The position numbers and the translations under genes were made by a program. Below the pieces are notes generated by a model. That model did not search any database and had not been told where the DNA came from. It worked only from the letters and a program-made list of their open reading frames with translations. A stretch of DNA of 64,000 nt. Origin: Phymatolithon calcareum. Its lineage: Eukaryota; Rhodophyta; Florideophyceae; Hapalidiales. The DNA lies in NCBI GenBank assembly GCA_977006965.1, contig OZ345358.1, positions 1,302,001-1,366,000 on the forward strand, in the 5' to 3' direction. Positions 1 to 9,514 of this stretch are shown one piece after another (within the stretch, counting starts at the first letter, position 1; each line of letters starts with the position of its first letter).

Positions 1-133
1 GGAGATGAACAGTGGTCCCGAAGACCTTCTCTGTGAAGCCAAGCTAAGCAGTAAGTTGCTTGTTGTTTATCATAGCTTGCGGGCGACTGGCGTAAGTACT
101 CTTCGCTCCACTGACAGTGTCAGACGAAAAGCG

Positions 134-858
134 TCAACTGTAAAGATAAGTCCAGATTAATCTAGGAGGTGTCATACACAAATTACTACGGTGGTCCCTA
201 ATGGACCAGTGGGCCAGATGGGCTGAAAAACACCATAGGTGTCGAAATTGGACTCTACTACACGATATAACTAAAGTGAGCTGATTTATCTGCTCACACA
301 GCTTATAGAACTTCCTCTCGGCCTCAGTCTGGAGAGTGTCATTCGATCCGGGATCAAGCGAAGCGTTGGAAGTATTGGCCAGATGTTTGGCTTGGTACAT
401 AAGCTTCTGACCTTATGCATAGCTAATACAGGGGGAATTGATTTCGCCAAACGTCGAGGAACCCCGCAAAACCCCGAAGGGGCTTGTTCGTTGATATGAC
501 ATCTCGAAGCAGACCGCGCATAGGAGAATCGTAAAGTTGGCTTGCTGGTAGAGCGTCTCTGCCTTGTTCAAAAACGCGTCGATGTAACCTTAAATGTACT
601 TCAAAGGGACGGCTTCGCGCATAACAGATTCTTAAGAGCGACGGGGGCAAAAGCGGACAGAATGGCAGCATTCACCGCGGAATAGTTCCTGAACTCGGGA
701 GTAAGCGAGTATTCAACGACAAAATTGTCCCAGTAGAAGTCGAACGCTTCGCCGGTCAGGCACTGAGCAATTCTTGCGGCTTTCTTGTCGAGGGAAGCTT
801 CTTTGTGGTGGAAATTCCCGAAGCGGAAGAGGAATTTACGAGCATCAGTTTCGACCTG
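134..858 (-). pseudogene. Decayed Gag of a second LTR-type retroelement (copy 1, cut by window edge)
   Basis: The minus strand from about 858 downward reads as a Gag capsid-type region. It carries the run KKAARIAQCLTGEAFDFYW followed by a D-N-F segment, the pattern seen in Ty3/gypsy Gag (retrotransposon gag domain). In-frame stops occur near 590 and 421, so the gene is dead. A stop also precedes the conserved region at about 859-861, so no start codon can be assigned. The rest of the element (zinc knuckle, protease) lies downstream on the minus strand and is seen only in the other copy, at 34.2-35.4 kb. Its 5' end probably falls between 860 and the piggyBac-like C-terminus at 1,152; I found no LTR there. 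The identification rests on the Gag-like pattern and the downstream zinc knuckle. Confidence 0.65.
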
Positions 859-859
859 C

Positions 860-1150
860 TAGACGGGAAGCGCATTCGAAGGCGCAATGGAACTGCTGGG
901 GGAAACCAAAATGAGGGTCTTTAAGTGTTCTGTGTTTGTGTGTTTGTTTTCAGGCGAAAGTTCTCTTTTTACGCGAACGAAGAGCTTTTCCCGGGAGATA
1001 TGAGGGCGCAATTACAAACGCCCTAGAACATCTCTCGGAGTGACCGAAATTCCATGTGAAGTAATACAAGATGGGATATCAATTCAAAATATCTAATCTA
1101 AATAGAAAAAGAGCAAAACGGATGCGGCCAGAACTACACTGCGCTGGCGC
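860..1150. other. Spacer between retroelement Gag and piggyBac-like relic
   Basis: There is no coding signal. It might contain the leader of the second retroelement, but I see no TG...CA-bounded LTR, no primer-binding site and no TTAA piggyBac target. Confidence 0.4.
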
Positions 1151-1151
1151 T

Positions 1152-2784
1152 CTAGTCATCATCAAACGCATAAATAATCTCGGCGTACCGGGCAAAGCAA
1201 TTCCTACCTGTGGATCTGCCACATATGTGAATTAAAGCACCATCAAGTCTTGAGCAGCACGAGCAGGCAAGCCTCGTCTTCATGACTTTGTAAGCATTGC
1301 ATCTATTCTGCAAGGTGTAAGGGGTGAGCACCCCATGCGCAGTCTTCCGGTTCTTCATTGTAGGCGTAAGATGCGTAGCCACACCGGGGTGACAGAGCGA
1401 CGTCGAGAGGTGAACGAGTCGTATGAGTTATCGATCAGCTGCATTGCTAGCTCTTCATAAAACTTCCGCTCGATCATCATCTTCTGTGCCTCTGCGTTAG
1501 CTCCAGAGTAGAGCAACCAGCTGTCAGCGACACACATTGCCAATAGAGAATTATTGAATGTAAAAGACCAGTCTTGAGTGCGCTGCTTTTTCTCCATATT
1601 CAGGCTTTCTTGTCTACACCGATTGTGCCTCTCAATTTTAGTGCACGCGGAATAATAGGTCTCACAAACTTCGGGTTGGGGTATGTACAGCTCAACGCGG
1701 GCAGGTCCATCATCCAGCTAACGCCAGCGTACGTTACGGTAAGGATTCCCTTCTAGGGTAAAGGATGTCGTCGAAATGAAGTACAACCACATGTCAGCCA
1801 TTATTAATGGACCACCGCTCTAGCACTTTCGCACCATAGAGACAGATTGACCTCTCTCCGAGAGCTTGACTTTGGAGAGGGTATTTCTTCGTCGCAGCTT
1901 TTACAACGCCGATAAATTTTAGACCCATGCGGGGAAGCATCTCTGCTGTCTCGGCAGGTGCGAAATAAGAGTCCACACAAATGATTCGTCTGATTCCGCC
2001 GTACGCTGCCACAAGTCGGCGGAAAACTGCAGTTCAGTGTGCAAATTCGCTTTCGAATGACTTGATCTCCTCCTCCTCAGCTATTGTTACAAGCTTCAAA
2101 TGGAGCATATTTCCACTCCGCCCGCAAGCATAATTTTGAATCTCACAGCCATACTCCATTTTCCGATCCATTACGACATAGTGTAGAAGACCAATGTCGA
2201 TCCAATGACCATCTTGACCATACCATCGGGATATGGACTTTTCCACGCATATCGCTTCCGAAGGGGAAACATTGCGCTTCGAATGGACATTAATGGCGTC
2301 CACAAAATCTTGCTCAAGAGCCCAACGTATTTGACGGCAGAAAGTTGGACTTGGGAGTCCGGCCGGACACTGAAGCAGACACAGCGGAGGTATTCCAAAA
2401 ACCTGTCGCGAAGCGTTACGGTGTTTCCAAATCATGATGCTGGTATGTACTTGTTCGTCCGATACTTGCTCCATAGATTCTTCTTGGAGCCAAATTCAAA
2501 CCTCGTGATGAGGATTAGAATGCCGAAGATTTTCAGCTACTCCGACACTGTAGTTTCTTGCCGCCCAATTCGCTTCAACCTCGCAGACGTCATTGCCGCA
2601 ATATTTTTCAAATGGCGCTGCGGGGCTATGGGAACACGACCATGAAACAGTCGTATGGGGTACGAGATCCTAAGCCACCATTTTCGGTGATTGTATTTCC
2701 TCCAGGGTTCCGCGCTGACGAGAACTGTTGAGCAATGCTTCCTCTAATCTGGGAAAGAAATTGTTGTTCGCAGCATTCGATATC
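1152..2784 (-). pseudogene. piggyBac-like transposase relic, central and C-terminal part
   Basis: Several minus-strand frames together spell a DDE_Tnp_1_7 (piggyBac-type) transposase, a cut-and-paste enzyme acting on TTAA sites. In order are a frame at 2,034-2,474 with SRWYGQDGHW and CGRSGNMLHLKLVT, a frame at 1,794-2,012 with ICVDSYFAPAETAEML and MGLKFIGVVKAATKKYP, a frame at 1,355-1,597 with SLLAMCVADSWLLYSGA, and a Cys-rich C-terminal tail at 1,152-1,382 resembling the zinc-binding tail of the family. The aspartate expected before SRW (family pattern D-E-S) reads E-K-S, while the DSYF aspartate is kept. Frameshifts lie near 2,400 and between segments, with several in-frame stops. The 5' part of the gene lies at 8,859-9,514, on the far side of a nested retrotransposon. 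This is a dead gene. Confidence 0.85.
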
Positions 2785-3231
2785 TGTGGGGTTGTAAATC
2801 GCATAAGTTGGCACACTGGTTGTGGTCTGATTGTTACCTGGCGGAAGGCTGAGGGCGGCGCGAAGCGCTGACCTTGAGAAAAAACATTAGATTAAAAGAT
2901 GACTTGGCAGTATAATAATTGGATCAATGGAAGAATCTGGAAGCCGCGAAGCGGCTTCCTAGCCCGCCGCAGGCGCCGCCAATGTAATACTTACATAAAT
3001 TGTAAGCAATGCAATATAAGCATCTGAAATCTGTAAGTCTCTGTAAGCAGAAGGTCTAGGGTTTGCCTTCAGTGATCCTTAGTGATCTAAGTACGTATCT
3101 AAACCTCCGGTACTGTAATGACTGTAACGCTATCTGTAAGGGCTTGCTGTAAATGCAAACTGTAATAGCTAATTGAAGGGAGCTAGTCTTAGAGGAAAGT
3201 AGAAAGTATGATAGTGGCGTTGGACGCCACA
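2785..3231 (-). repeat. 3' LTR of the chromovirus (447 bp)
   Basis: On the minus strand it runs from TGTGGCGTCC to AACCCCACA, so the termini form the short inverted repeat TGTGG/CCACA. It pairs with the LTR at 8,410-8,858. A GC-rich perfect hairpin, GAAGCCGCGAAGCGGCTTC, lies in the middle and is conserved in both LTRs. Confidence 0.96.
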
Positions 3232-3855
3232 CCCCTCCCCCCAAGATGAGAATCGTCTCGATTCTTGGTATTCTTTGAGTACGTCTGGTGAATTTTGGAG
3301 GTCTTCGGGACTCTGCCATGTATTTTCGTGGTCAGGATATCCTTTCCACTTAACGAAGTATTGTGGTTTTCCTCGACGCTTACGGTGCGCGACGATCTTC
3401 TCAAATTCGTATTCTCGATTGCCGTCGACGAATATGATGGCCTGTTCTGGGACAGGTTCTCGAGAGAATACTTCTTGCACAAACGGCTTTAGCAGGCTTA
3501 CGTGAAACGTATCATGGATACCGCGTTGTTTCATTGGGGCGGAAATGTCAAACTTTGGCTGTAGTTTACGGGATCCCGTTCCTTCTTCCAGGGATAGATT
3601 CTTTGTTGAAAGCCATACCTTGTTGTTGACGGAAAAATTGTGCGGAAGACGAATCTTGTTCGCGTATTCAGCCATCTTAGCATTTTGTTTCTGGATGTTT
3701 TCATACGCGTACTTGGTCGTATCCTGTACTTCTTTAAGGAATGCGGTCGCGGAGGGGTTGTTTGAAGAGAGAGTCTGAATCGGGATCGTCTTTGGATTGA
3801 TACCGTAGTTCAGATAGAAGGGACTATAGAGAGTAGTGCTATTAAGCCACTTCAA
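3169..3855 (-). pseudogene. Chromovirus integrase C-terminus with chromodomain
   Basis: This frame covers the end of integrase and a chromodomain at about residues 149-198 (3,262-3,411), recognisable by YFVKWKGYPDHENTW. Chromodomains steer integration by binding histone marks or chromatin. The integrase C-terminal part has FHVSLLKPF, but between SRKLQPKF and SAPMKQ the stretch that normally holds the GPY/F motif is missing, apparently an in-frame loss of about 20 codons. The frame runs through the polypurine tract and stops inside the LTR. The frame opens after stops near 3,860-3,880 that cut it from the catalytic core. Confidence 0.9.
3232..3244 (-). other. Polypurine tract of the chromovirus
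   Basis: On the minus strand TTGGGGGGAGGGG abuts the 3' LTR, which is the expected site of plus-strand DNA priming. Confidence 0.9.
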
Positions 3856-3874
3856 AGTCTACTAAATGATCGTA

Positions 3875-4552
3875 CTAGTTGTCTTTCCTGAAGTTTGCAA
3901 AGGCTCGGATCACTTCCTCAACTGTTCTATTGGCTATTTCAGACTGTCCATCTGTCTGAGGGTGGTATGCTGTGGAGGGTGCAATCTTGGTACCTAGGAG
4001 TTTGAACAGAGTTTTCCAGAATTTGCTCATGAAGATGGTGTCTCTGTCGGAAATGTTTTTTTGAGGGAGTCCATGGTTTCGACAGACGTGTTCCTTGAAT
4101 AGCTTAGCTACCTGAATAGCATCTACATTCTCGGGGATTGGAATGGAACGAATCATTTCCGATAACTTGTCGGAAACCTTAAGAATTCCAACGTTATTCC
4201 GACGCGTTTTCGGAAGAGGTGTAATGAAATCCATCGTGATGGTCGTCCACTTAGCATCGGGTGGCTCCAGTGGCTATAGAAAACCAAAAGGTCTGCAGTT
4301 TCTTGCTTTAGTTTGTTGACAGATGCGACAACCTTGGACATAATCGTGGATGGTATCGCGCATGGATTTCCAGTAGTAGATCGGTTGGAGTCGATGCCTT
4401 GTCTTCGTTTCACCTAAATTACCAGTGCTTGGGGTGGTATGATGGCCATGTAGTAGGTTCAAACGAAATTGTCCAATCGGAACACAAAGTCTCCTATCTC
4501 GATAGAGAAGGCCGTCCTTGACTTCGAAGGGTTCTTTTGGGTTCTCAAACAT
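3875..4552 (-). pseudogene. Chromovirus integrase, zinc-binding and catalytic core
   Basis: Two frames cover integrase. The 4,274-4,552 frame is the H2C2 zinc domain: GCRICQQTK keeps the CX2C pair, but the second histidine (usually GHxG) is Asn in STGNLG. The 3,875-4,234 frame is the DDE core: an Asp in KVSDKLSEM, the second Asp in ISDRDTIF, and the Glu in HPQTDGQSEIANR, so the catalytic triad is retained. A stop near 4,274 and a second near 3,875 separate the parts. The enzyme would insert element cDNA into host DNA; in this state it cannot be made whole. Confidence 0.92.
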
Positions 4553-4675
4553 GGCCTTGAACTCGGGGTTTGTGCGTATTCAACTCCCAAATTATTCACT
4601 ATGTCGGGCCCAGGTACAGTGGTAGAGATAGAGTTGGCCTGGAATGTCTTCTCTAACAGGGATTTGAGTAAATCG

Positions 4676-5115
4676 TTAGCATACTCGGAATTCTTCGGGG
4701 GGGTCTTTGGGTGCTCTAGAAAGCGCATCCGCGACTCTGTTCGATTTTCCTTTGCTGTACGCTATGGAGAAATCGAACTCTACTAGGCGTTTTACCCAGC
4801 GAACCTGTCTCGGAGACAGATGCTCTTGGGTTTGGAGATACCTTAGGGGTTGATGATCACTCTGGACTGTAAACTTCCGTCCATGAAGGTAACGTCTCCA
4901 TGCCCGAAGGGTATCAACAATAGCTAATAGTTCGACGTCATGAGCCGCGTAATTCTCTTCTGACGTATTTAGCGTACGTGATGTAAACGCGACAGTACGG
5001 CGTCCGCTATGTCCATATTGTTCTAGAATGGATCCGATGGCTTTCTTTGACGCGTCCGTGGTTACGATGAAGGGATATTCAAGGTGTAAGGTTTGCAATA
5101 CTGGGACTGAGGTGA
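4676..5115 (-). pseudogene. Chromovirus RNase H domain
   Basis: This is the RNase H of the retroelement reverse transcriptase type, with catalytic-type residues in VTTDASKKAIGS, HDVELLAIV, VQSDHQPLRYL and SNRVADALSR. It is in a different frame from the reverse transcriptase upstream; a frameshift lies near 5,110-5,130. Several stops follow between 4,560 and 4,676 before the integrase zinc domain. Confidence 0.9.
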
Positions 5116-6177
5116 CCTTTTCTTCAGGTTTAGAAAAGCATGTTCTGTTTCCTTGGTCCACAAGAATGGAACATCTTTTGTAAGCTCTGTCAGTGGTTTT
5201 GATAACTTGGAGCAGTCTTTTATGAAACGTCGGTAATAATTCACCAATCCTAGGAAGGATTGGACGTCCTTCTTGGAGGTCGGCGTTGGCCAATCGTCTA
5301 TGGCTTTGGTCTTATGGGGGTTGATGGCTATGCCAGAGGGTCGCAAAATGAAGTCAAGGTAGTCTACTTCCTGGGCTCCAAAACAGCATTTCGATAGCTT
5401 AGCGTAGAGCTTTTGTTTTCTTAGGAGTTTCAAGACTTTTCGAATATGGTTAAGGTGATCCTTCCATGTATCGCTGTAGATGAGGATGTCATCGAGGTAT
5501 ACAGTGATGAACTTGTCAAGGTATTCCGAAAAGACTTCGTTCATGAGTGACATAAAAGTGGCCGGAGCATTGGTTAGTCCAAGCGGTAGGACCTGGAACT
5601 CTAAATGTCCATACCTTGTTCGAAAAGCGGTGAGCGGAATGAATTCCTCGTCAAGGCGGATTTAGTGATATCCGCTTCTTAGGTCGATCTTCGTGAAATA
5701 CTTGGCGGTAGAGAGTTGGTCCAGAATGTCGTCTATGCGTGGAAGTGAATAGCTGTTCTTAACGGTAAGACGGTTAAGAGCTCGATAGTCTACGCAAAGA
5801 CGCATAGTTCCATCTTTCTTACTGACGAATAGAACAGGTGCTCTCCAGGGGCTTGTACTTGGGCGGATGAAACCTTGGTCTATGAGTTCTTCGAGTTGCT
5901 TCTGTAACTCTTGGAGCACTGCGGTAGACATTCGGTATAATCCTTTTTTCTGAGGGGCGCTATCTTCCTTTAGGTTTATGGAAAAATCATGAGCGCGCTT
6001 TGGGGGGAGTCCATTGGGCAGTTTCTTCGGGAACACGTCCATGAATTCGTTGAATATCGTACGAATTTCTTGGTTTTTTATATTCTCGGCAATCTCTTGG
6101 TTGTTCTCAGGAATTTTTCGGAGCACAACAGCATACAAAGGATAATTTCGTTGTTCATCTTTGGTAATTGCGATCAC
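5062..6177 (-). pseudogene. Chromovirus reverse transcriptase, interrupted by one stop
   Basis: Fingers and palm are clear: [45 protein letters not shown], then VYLDDILIYSD with the YLDD catalytic site (5,482-5,502), followed by the connection region KDVQSFLGLVNYYRRFI. One in-frame TAA at 5,659-5,661, directly after RSGYH, splits the domain between the first catalytic aspartate block and the YLDD block; the family usually has a Gln codon there, so a single C-to-T change would explain it (inference). Confidence 0.95.
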
Positions 6178-6299
6178 GGAGACGAGGTTAGGCTTTGTTA
6201 GTTCAGTGGCGACAATGGTATGATGTTTTCCTTTGTATGAAAAGTTTACTTCATTCGTGTAACAGTTGATAATGGCCCTTCTATTGGAAGTCCACTTTT

Positions 6300-6700
6300 T
6301 TCCGAGTTATACGTCGTAATTCAACGGGCAGACGGCAAATCGGAGTTTTTCCGTATAACCACCTATGGTAATGGGGATGTGGTGTACGGTACCTTTCAAG
6401 ATTTGACTTGTGCCATTAGCCATGGAGGCGGTTTTATCCGCGGTTTCAATGGATATACCGCATCGGGTGCAGAACTCTTCCGAAATGTAAATGAGCTCTG
6501 CGCCGTCATCGATGAGGATTCTTGCCTAAATGCCGGAAACTTTGTCTCTGCTGATAAGGAGACTAGGGTTGAATGGTTCGAATGGATCACTCTCAGACGA
6601 TTGGTTCTCGGAGGGCGTTTCAGGAGGAGGGTCAGGAGGGGTGGAATGGTCTTCGGAACTGAGGGACGGTCAGTGGGAGATGTGGGAGGCTCGTCAGCTC
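6300..6700 (-). pseudogene. Chromovirus aspartic protease
   Basis: The minus strand at 6,493-6,516 reads LIDDGAEL, the retropepsin active-site motif with Asp in place of the usual Ser/Thr after the catalytic Asp. Stops lie just upstream (about 6,526) and downstream (about 6,307), and the linker to the gag zinc knuckle contains another stop near 6,701. The opposite-strand frame at 6,379-6,804 is a shadow. Confidence 0.75.
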
Positions 6701-7575
6701 TCAGTTCCTCTGGCCTTTTGGGCAGTTTCTTGCCATATGACCTTTCTCGCGGCAACGAAGGCCTCGGCATTCTTTCATACAGATCTCTAGTTCAGCCAGA
6801 GTGAGCTTCTGCAGCTGTATGTTTCCAATCTCCATAGGAACGGGTGCCTGTACTTTATTTCCCTGTCTCCGGTTACCTTGACCAGTAGGGGGCTTTGTCA
6901 GTCGGCTGTGAGCGGACTCAACTCGTTCAGCGTCACGCATGGCGTCAGCGAGCTTGGAATACTCGTTCGTGCATAGTCCTTCCAGATGTAGTACTTAAGC
7001 CCGCGGGTGTAGCGATCGATCTGCTCGTCTACGCTGATGCTCGGAATGTCGAGGATGATTCTCTGCAAGTCGTCATTGAACGTGGCAACATCTTTGAGCT
7101 GTTTCCATTTGGAGAGTTTATCTCTAGCAATCTTCTCTTTGTTTAGGGTTTCGAAGCGAGAGATCAAAGCCTCACGTAGCTGGCTCCAGGTTCCGATGTT
7201 TCGACCGTCTTCGGTTTCCTTGTAAACAATCCACCATTCATGAGTTGCACCATGCAGGTAGCTGACGGCCATAGGTAAGGCCTGGTCGTCAGTCGAGCCG
7301 GAGAGGTAGTTGTTCATGTGAGTTGCCCAACTTAAAACCGAGTCCTTTCCCTTAAAGGGTTCAGGAGACTTGATTTTCGGCGGTTTAACTTGGGTTCCGA
7401 GCTGCATCTGGGCATTCTGTAGGGCGGTCTTGGTTTGATTCAGGTCGGTCTGGAGCGAGGCGATGTTTTGCTGTGCATTATTGAACTGTGCCATAAGGTT
7501 GTGGTATGCATTGGCAAGTTCTTGTAGTGTTGGAGGGTTCTGCTGGTTCTGTGGGTTTTGGGAGTTGGGATCCAT
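6701..7575 (-). pseudogene. Chromovirus gag with defective zinc knuckle
   Basis: Starts at an ATG (7,573-7,575; MDPNSQNPQNQQNP). The Gln/Asn-rich N-terminus and coiled region are followed by a capsid part (WATHMNNYLSG, HEWWIVYKET). A frameshift near 6,970 moves the frame into MRDAERVESAHSRL and the zinc knuckle at about 6,710-6,760. The knuckle reads C-R-G-L-R-C-R-E-K-G-H-M-A-R-N-C: the Cys expected three residues before the second Cys is Gly, so the normal CX2CX4HX4C spacing is lost unless the Cys five residues upstream substitutes. Gag would form the virus-like particle and bind element RNA. Confidence 0.9.
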
Positions 7576-7587
7576 GTTACCACACAA

Positions 7588-8390
7588 GCAATGAAGATTT
7601 ATTTAGGAAGAGCGGGAAGCTTCAATGATTCCTAGCACAAAGAGTTTGTGCTTCCGACTATCAACGTGCCTACGATAGTCCTCAGGGCTAGTGAAGGTAA
7701 GATCGCAGCACTTGTCGGGCTTGTAGGTAGTCTTGAGTTTGTGCCGGCGGGTGAGGCGGTGGTCTTCTTCTTGTTTCTTGCACTAGAAAACCTTGCCGCA
7801 CGGTATGCACTGGAGGATCTTCTTTGTGTTCCGAAGCTTGGGTCCTTGATGACGACAGTGGGTATTCTGAATCCGGATCGACGTGGAGTCGGCGATGCGG
7901 AGGACCGGGCGTTGAGGAGCCGGTTGATGCCTGCGGATAATCCGAGACGCGGAATCAAACTCGCGGTAACGCTGGGTTGTTTCGGCGAGAAGGCGGTGGA
8001 CAGGAGCACGAGGGACCGGGGGTAGGCTCAACGCAGGGAGGACAGCGGAGCTCCGGCGTGGAGGGGACGGAGGTTCAACGGGGATCGGCGAGGAGGGCTT
8101 GGGGGTTCTTGGGGTGGAGGGTTGTTGCTAACCGTCCCACGGTTCCGGGGTACGGGGTTCCCAGTTGCTAGACGGCGGCAGTGGAGTCTTGGGGATGTCG
8201 GAAGGTTGGTGTCGGTGTAGCACGAGGGAGACGGCGTGCGATTCAAAAGGTAAACAGGGGCCACTGGTGAGCACACAAGAAGTGATACTGGTTAGTACTC
8301 TGCAACTCGCAATCGCGCACACCGCTGGAAGGGTCGTGAAGGACTGGGAGAAGAGAGGCTCAGCAGGAGCGCCAATTTACTCTTTGGTCT
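7588..8390 (-). other. Chromovirus 5' leader
   Basis: About 800 bases lie between the primer-binding site and the gag ATG, unusually long for the class. Frames of 60-125 codons exist on both strands but none looks like a known domain. The plus-strand and minus-strand 125-codon frames at 7,632-8,025 mirror each other, so at most one could be real. I treat it as untranslated leader. Confidence 0.5.
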
Positions 8391-8406
8391 GGGTCCGGTG
8401 CTACCA
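8391..8406 (-). other. Putative primer-binding site of the chromovirus
   Basis: Three bases inside the 5' LTR the minus strand reads TGGTAGCACCGGACCC. The first eight bases match the complement of a tRNA 3' end ...TGCTACCA, as in many eukaryotic initiator Met tRNAs. The rest does not match one I can recall, so the primer tRNA is uncertain. Confidence 0.6.
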
Positions 8407-8409
8407 AGC

Positions 8410-8858
8410 TGTGGGGTTGTAAATCGCATAATTTGGCACACTGGTTGTGGTCGGGTTGTTACCTGGCGGAAGGCTGAGGGCGGCGCGAAGCGCCGACCTT
8501 TATAGAAAAAACATTGGATTAAAAGATGACTTGGCAGTATGAGAATTGGATCAATGGAAGAATCTGGAAGCCGCGAAGCGGCTTCCTAGCCCGCCGCAGG
8601 CTCCACCAATGTAATACTTACATACATTGTAAGCAATGCAATATAAGCGTCTGTAAGCTGTAAGGCTCTGTAAGCAGAAGATCTAGGGTTTGCCTTCAGT
8701 GATCCTTAGTGATCTAAGTACGTATCTAAACCTACGGTACTGTAATGACTGTAACGCTATCTGTAAGGGCTTGCTGTAAATGCAAACTGTAATAGCTAAC
8801 TGAAGGGAGCTAGTCTTAGTGGAAATTAGGGATTCTGATAGTGTCGTTGGACGCCACA
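8410..8858 (-). repeat. 5' LTR of the chromovirus (449 bp)
   Basis: The partner of the LTR at 2,785-3,231 with the same termini. The right flank begins ATATC, the target duplication. Differences from the other LTR are scattered substitutions plus a 2-base indel near 8,497. Confidence 0.96.
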
Positions 8859-9514
8859 ATATCGTGCGCCAAGGCATCAAGCTCACGATCAGGTGTAATA
8901 AGATCGACGGTTTCTTATAATGCCTGATCCCAAGATCCCTGGAGTGCATATTCCATGGAGCCAGGATCAGATGGGGTTTCCGCAACTTCACGATTGTCTT
9001 GGATAGGGACACTCGCAGAGGAATTACCGATATTCTCTAGAGTTTTGTTCAGTGTCGCACTGTAAGCTGCATATGAACTCGAAGGCGCCGGTGCGTTTTC
9101 TTCCCAAGGGCGACGCAATTCGACTCTGTGGGTTCTTTAACCGCCTACGGTAGCATTTTCGAACTTAACGATGATAATCTTGACGGTCTAACCTTGGTTT
9201 CAGGCCTCTCTTATTGCACCAGGATCCACTTCACGGGCAAGGATGTGATTTAACGACCGTTAATTTTTTCTACTTTTCCCTGGAACTGGACCACTCGGCT
9301 AGACTCACAACTGCAGTTGCTTTGGAGTGAACTGGAGCACCCACTTGTCCGCACGGATCTTTTCCTGTGTCATCACAGCACACAATTCGGCTGGTCTATG
9401 ATTTAATTTTTCTCGTTGCGGTCGCAAAACACCTTTTATAGCAGAAGATGGGATCCCCGAGAGCAGTAGAAAGGGCAGGATTTCCGTACGTGGCGCCAAA
9501 AGGGTGTTCCGCAT
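8859..9514 (-). pseudogene. piggyBac-like transposase relic, N-terminal part
   Basis: The minus strand carries ENAPAPSSSYAAYSATLNK (8,915-9,118) and, after one stop, a frame entering the retrotransposon target site. Removing the chromovirus and one ATATC copy joins this frame without a shift to the one at 2,626-2,784 (reading ALAHDIECCEQQ across the join), so both were one gene before the insertion. Further upstream, degraded frames at 9,130-9,514 (VVQFQGKVEKING, VKWILVQ) look like more of the N-terminal region. No start codon or terminal repeat could be fixed. Confidence 0.65.

Larger units (their letters stand above)
2785..8858 (-). mobile_element. Ty3/gypsy chromovirus, full length but dead (6,074 bp)
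   Basis: A complete LTR retrotransposon on the minus strand. LTRs at 2,785-3,231 (3' LTR) and 8,410-8,858 (5' LTR) begin TG and end CA and differ at roughly 25-30 positions, about 94% identity by eye, so the insertion is not recent. The flanks carry a perfect 5-bp target duplication, ATATC (2,780-2,784 and 8,859-8,863). Order from the 5' end: gag, protease, reverse transcriptase, RNase H, integrase, chromodomain. A C-terminal chromodomain places it among the chromoviruses of the Metaviridae-type elements. At least three frameshifts and about six in-frame stops make it non-autonomous. It sits inside the piggyBac-like transposase, whose reading frame continues across the insertion once one target copy is removed. 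Confidence 0.96.

Noticed and set aside
7632-8025. Mirror 125-codon frames on both strands in the chromovirus leader
   Set aside because: They overlap almost exactly in opposite directions and show no family pattern; likely a GC-rich composition effect.
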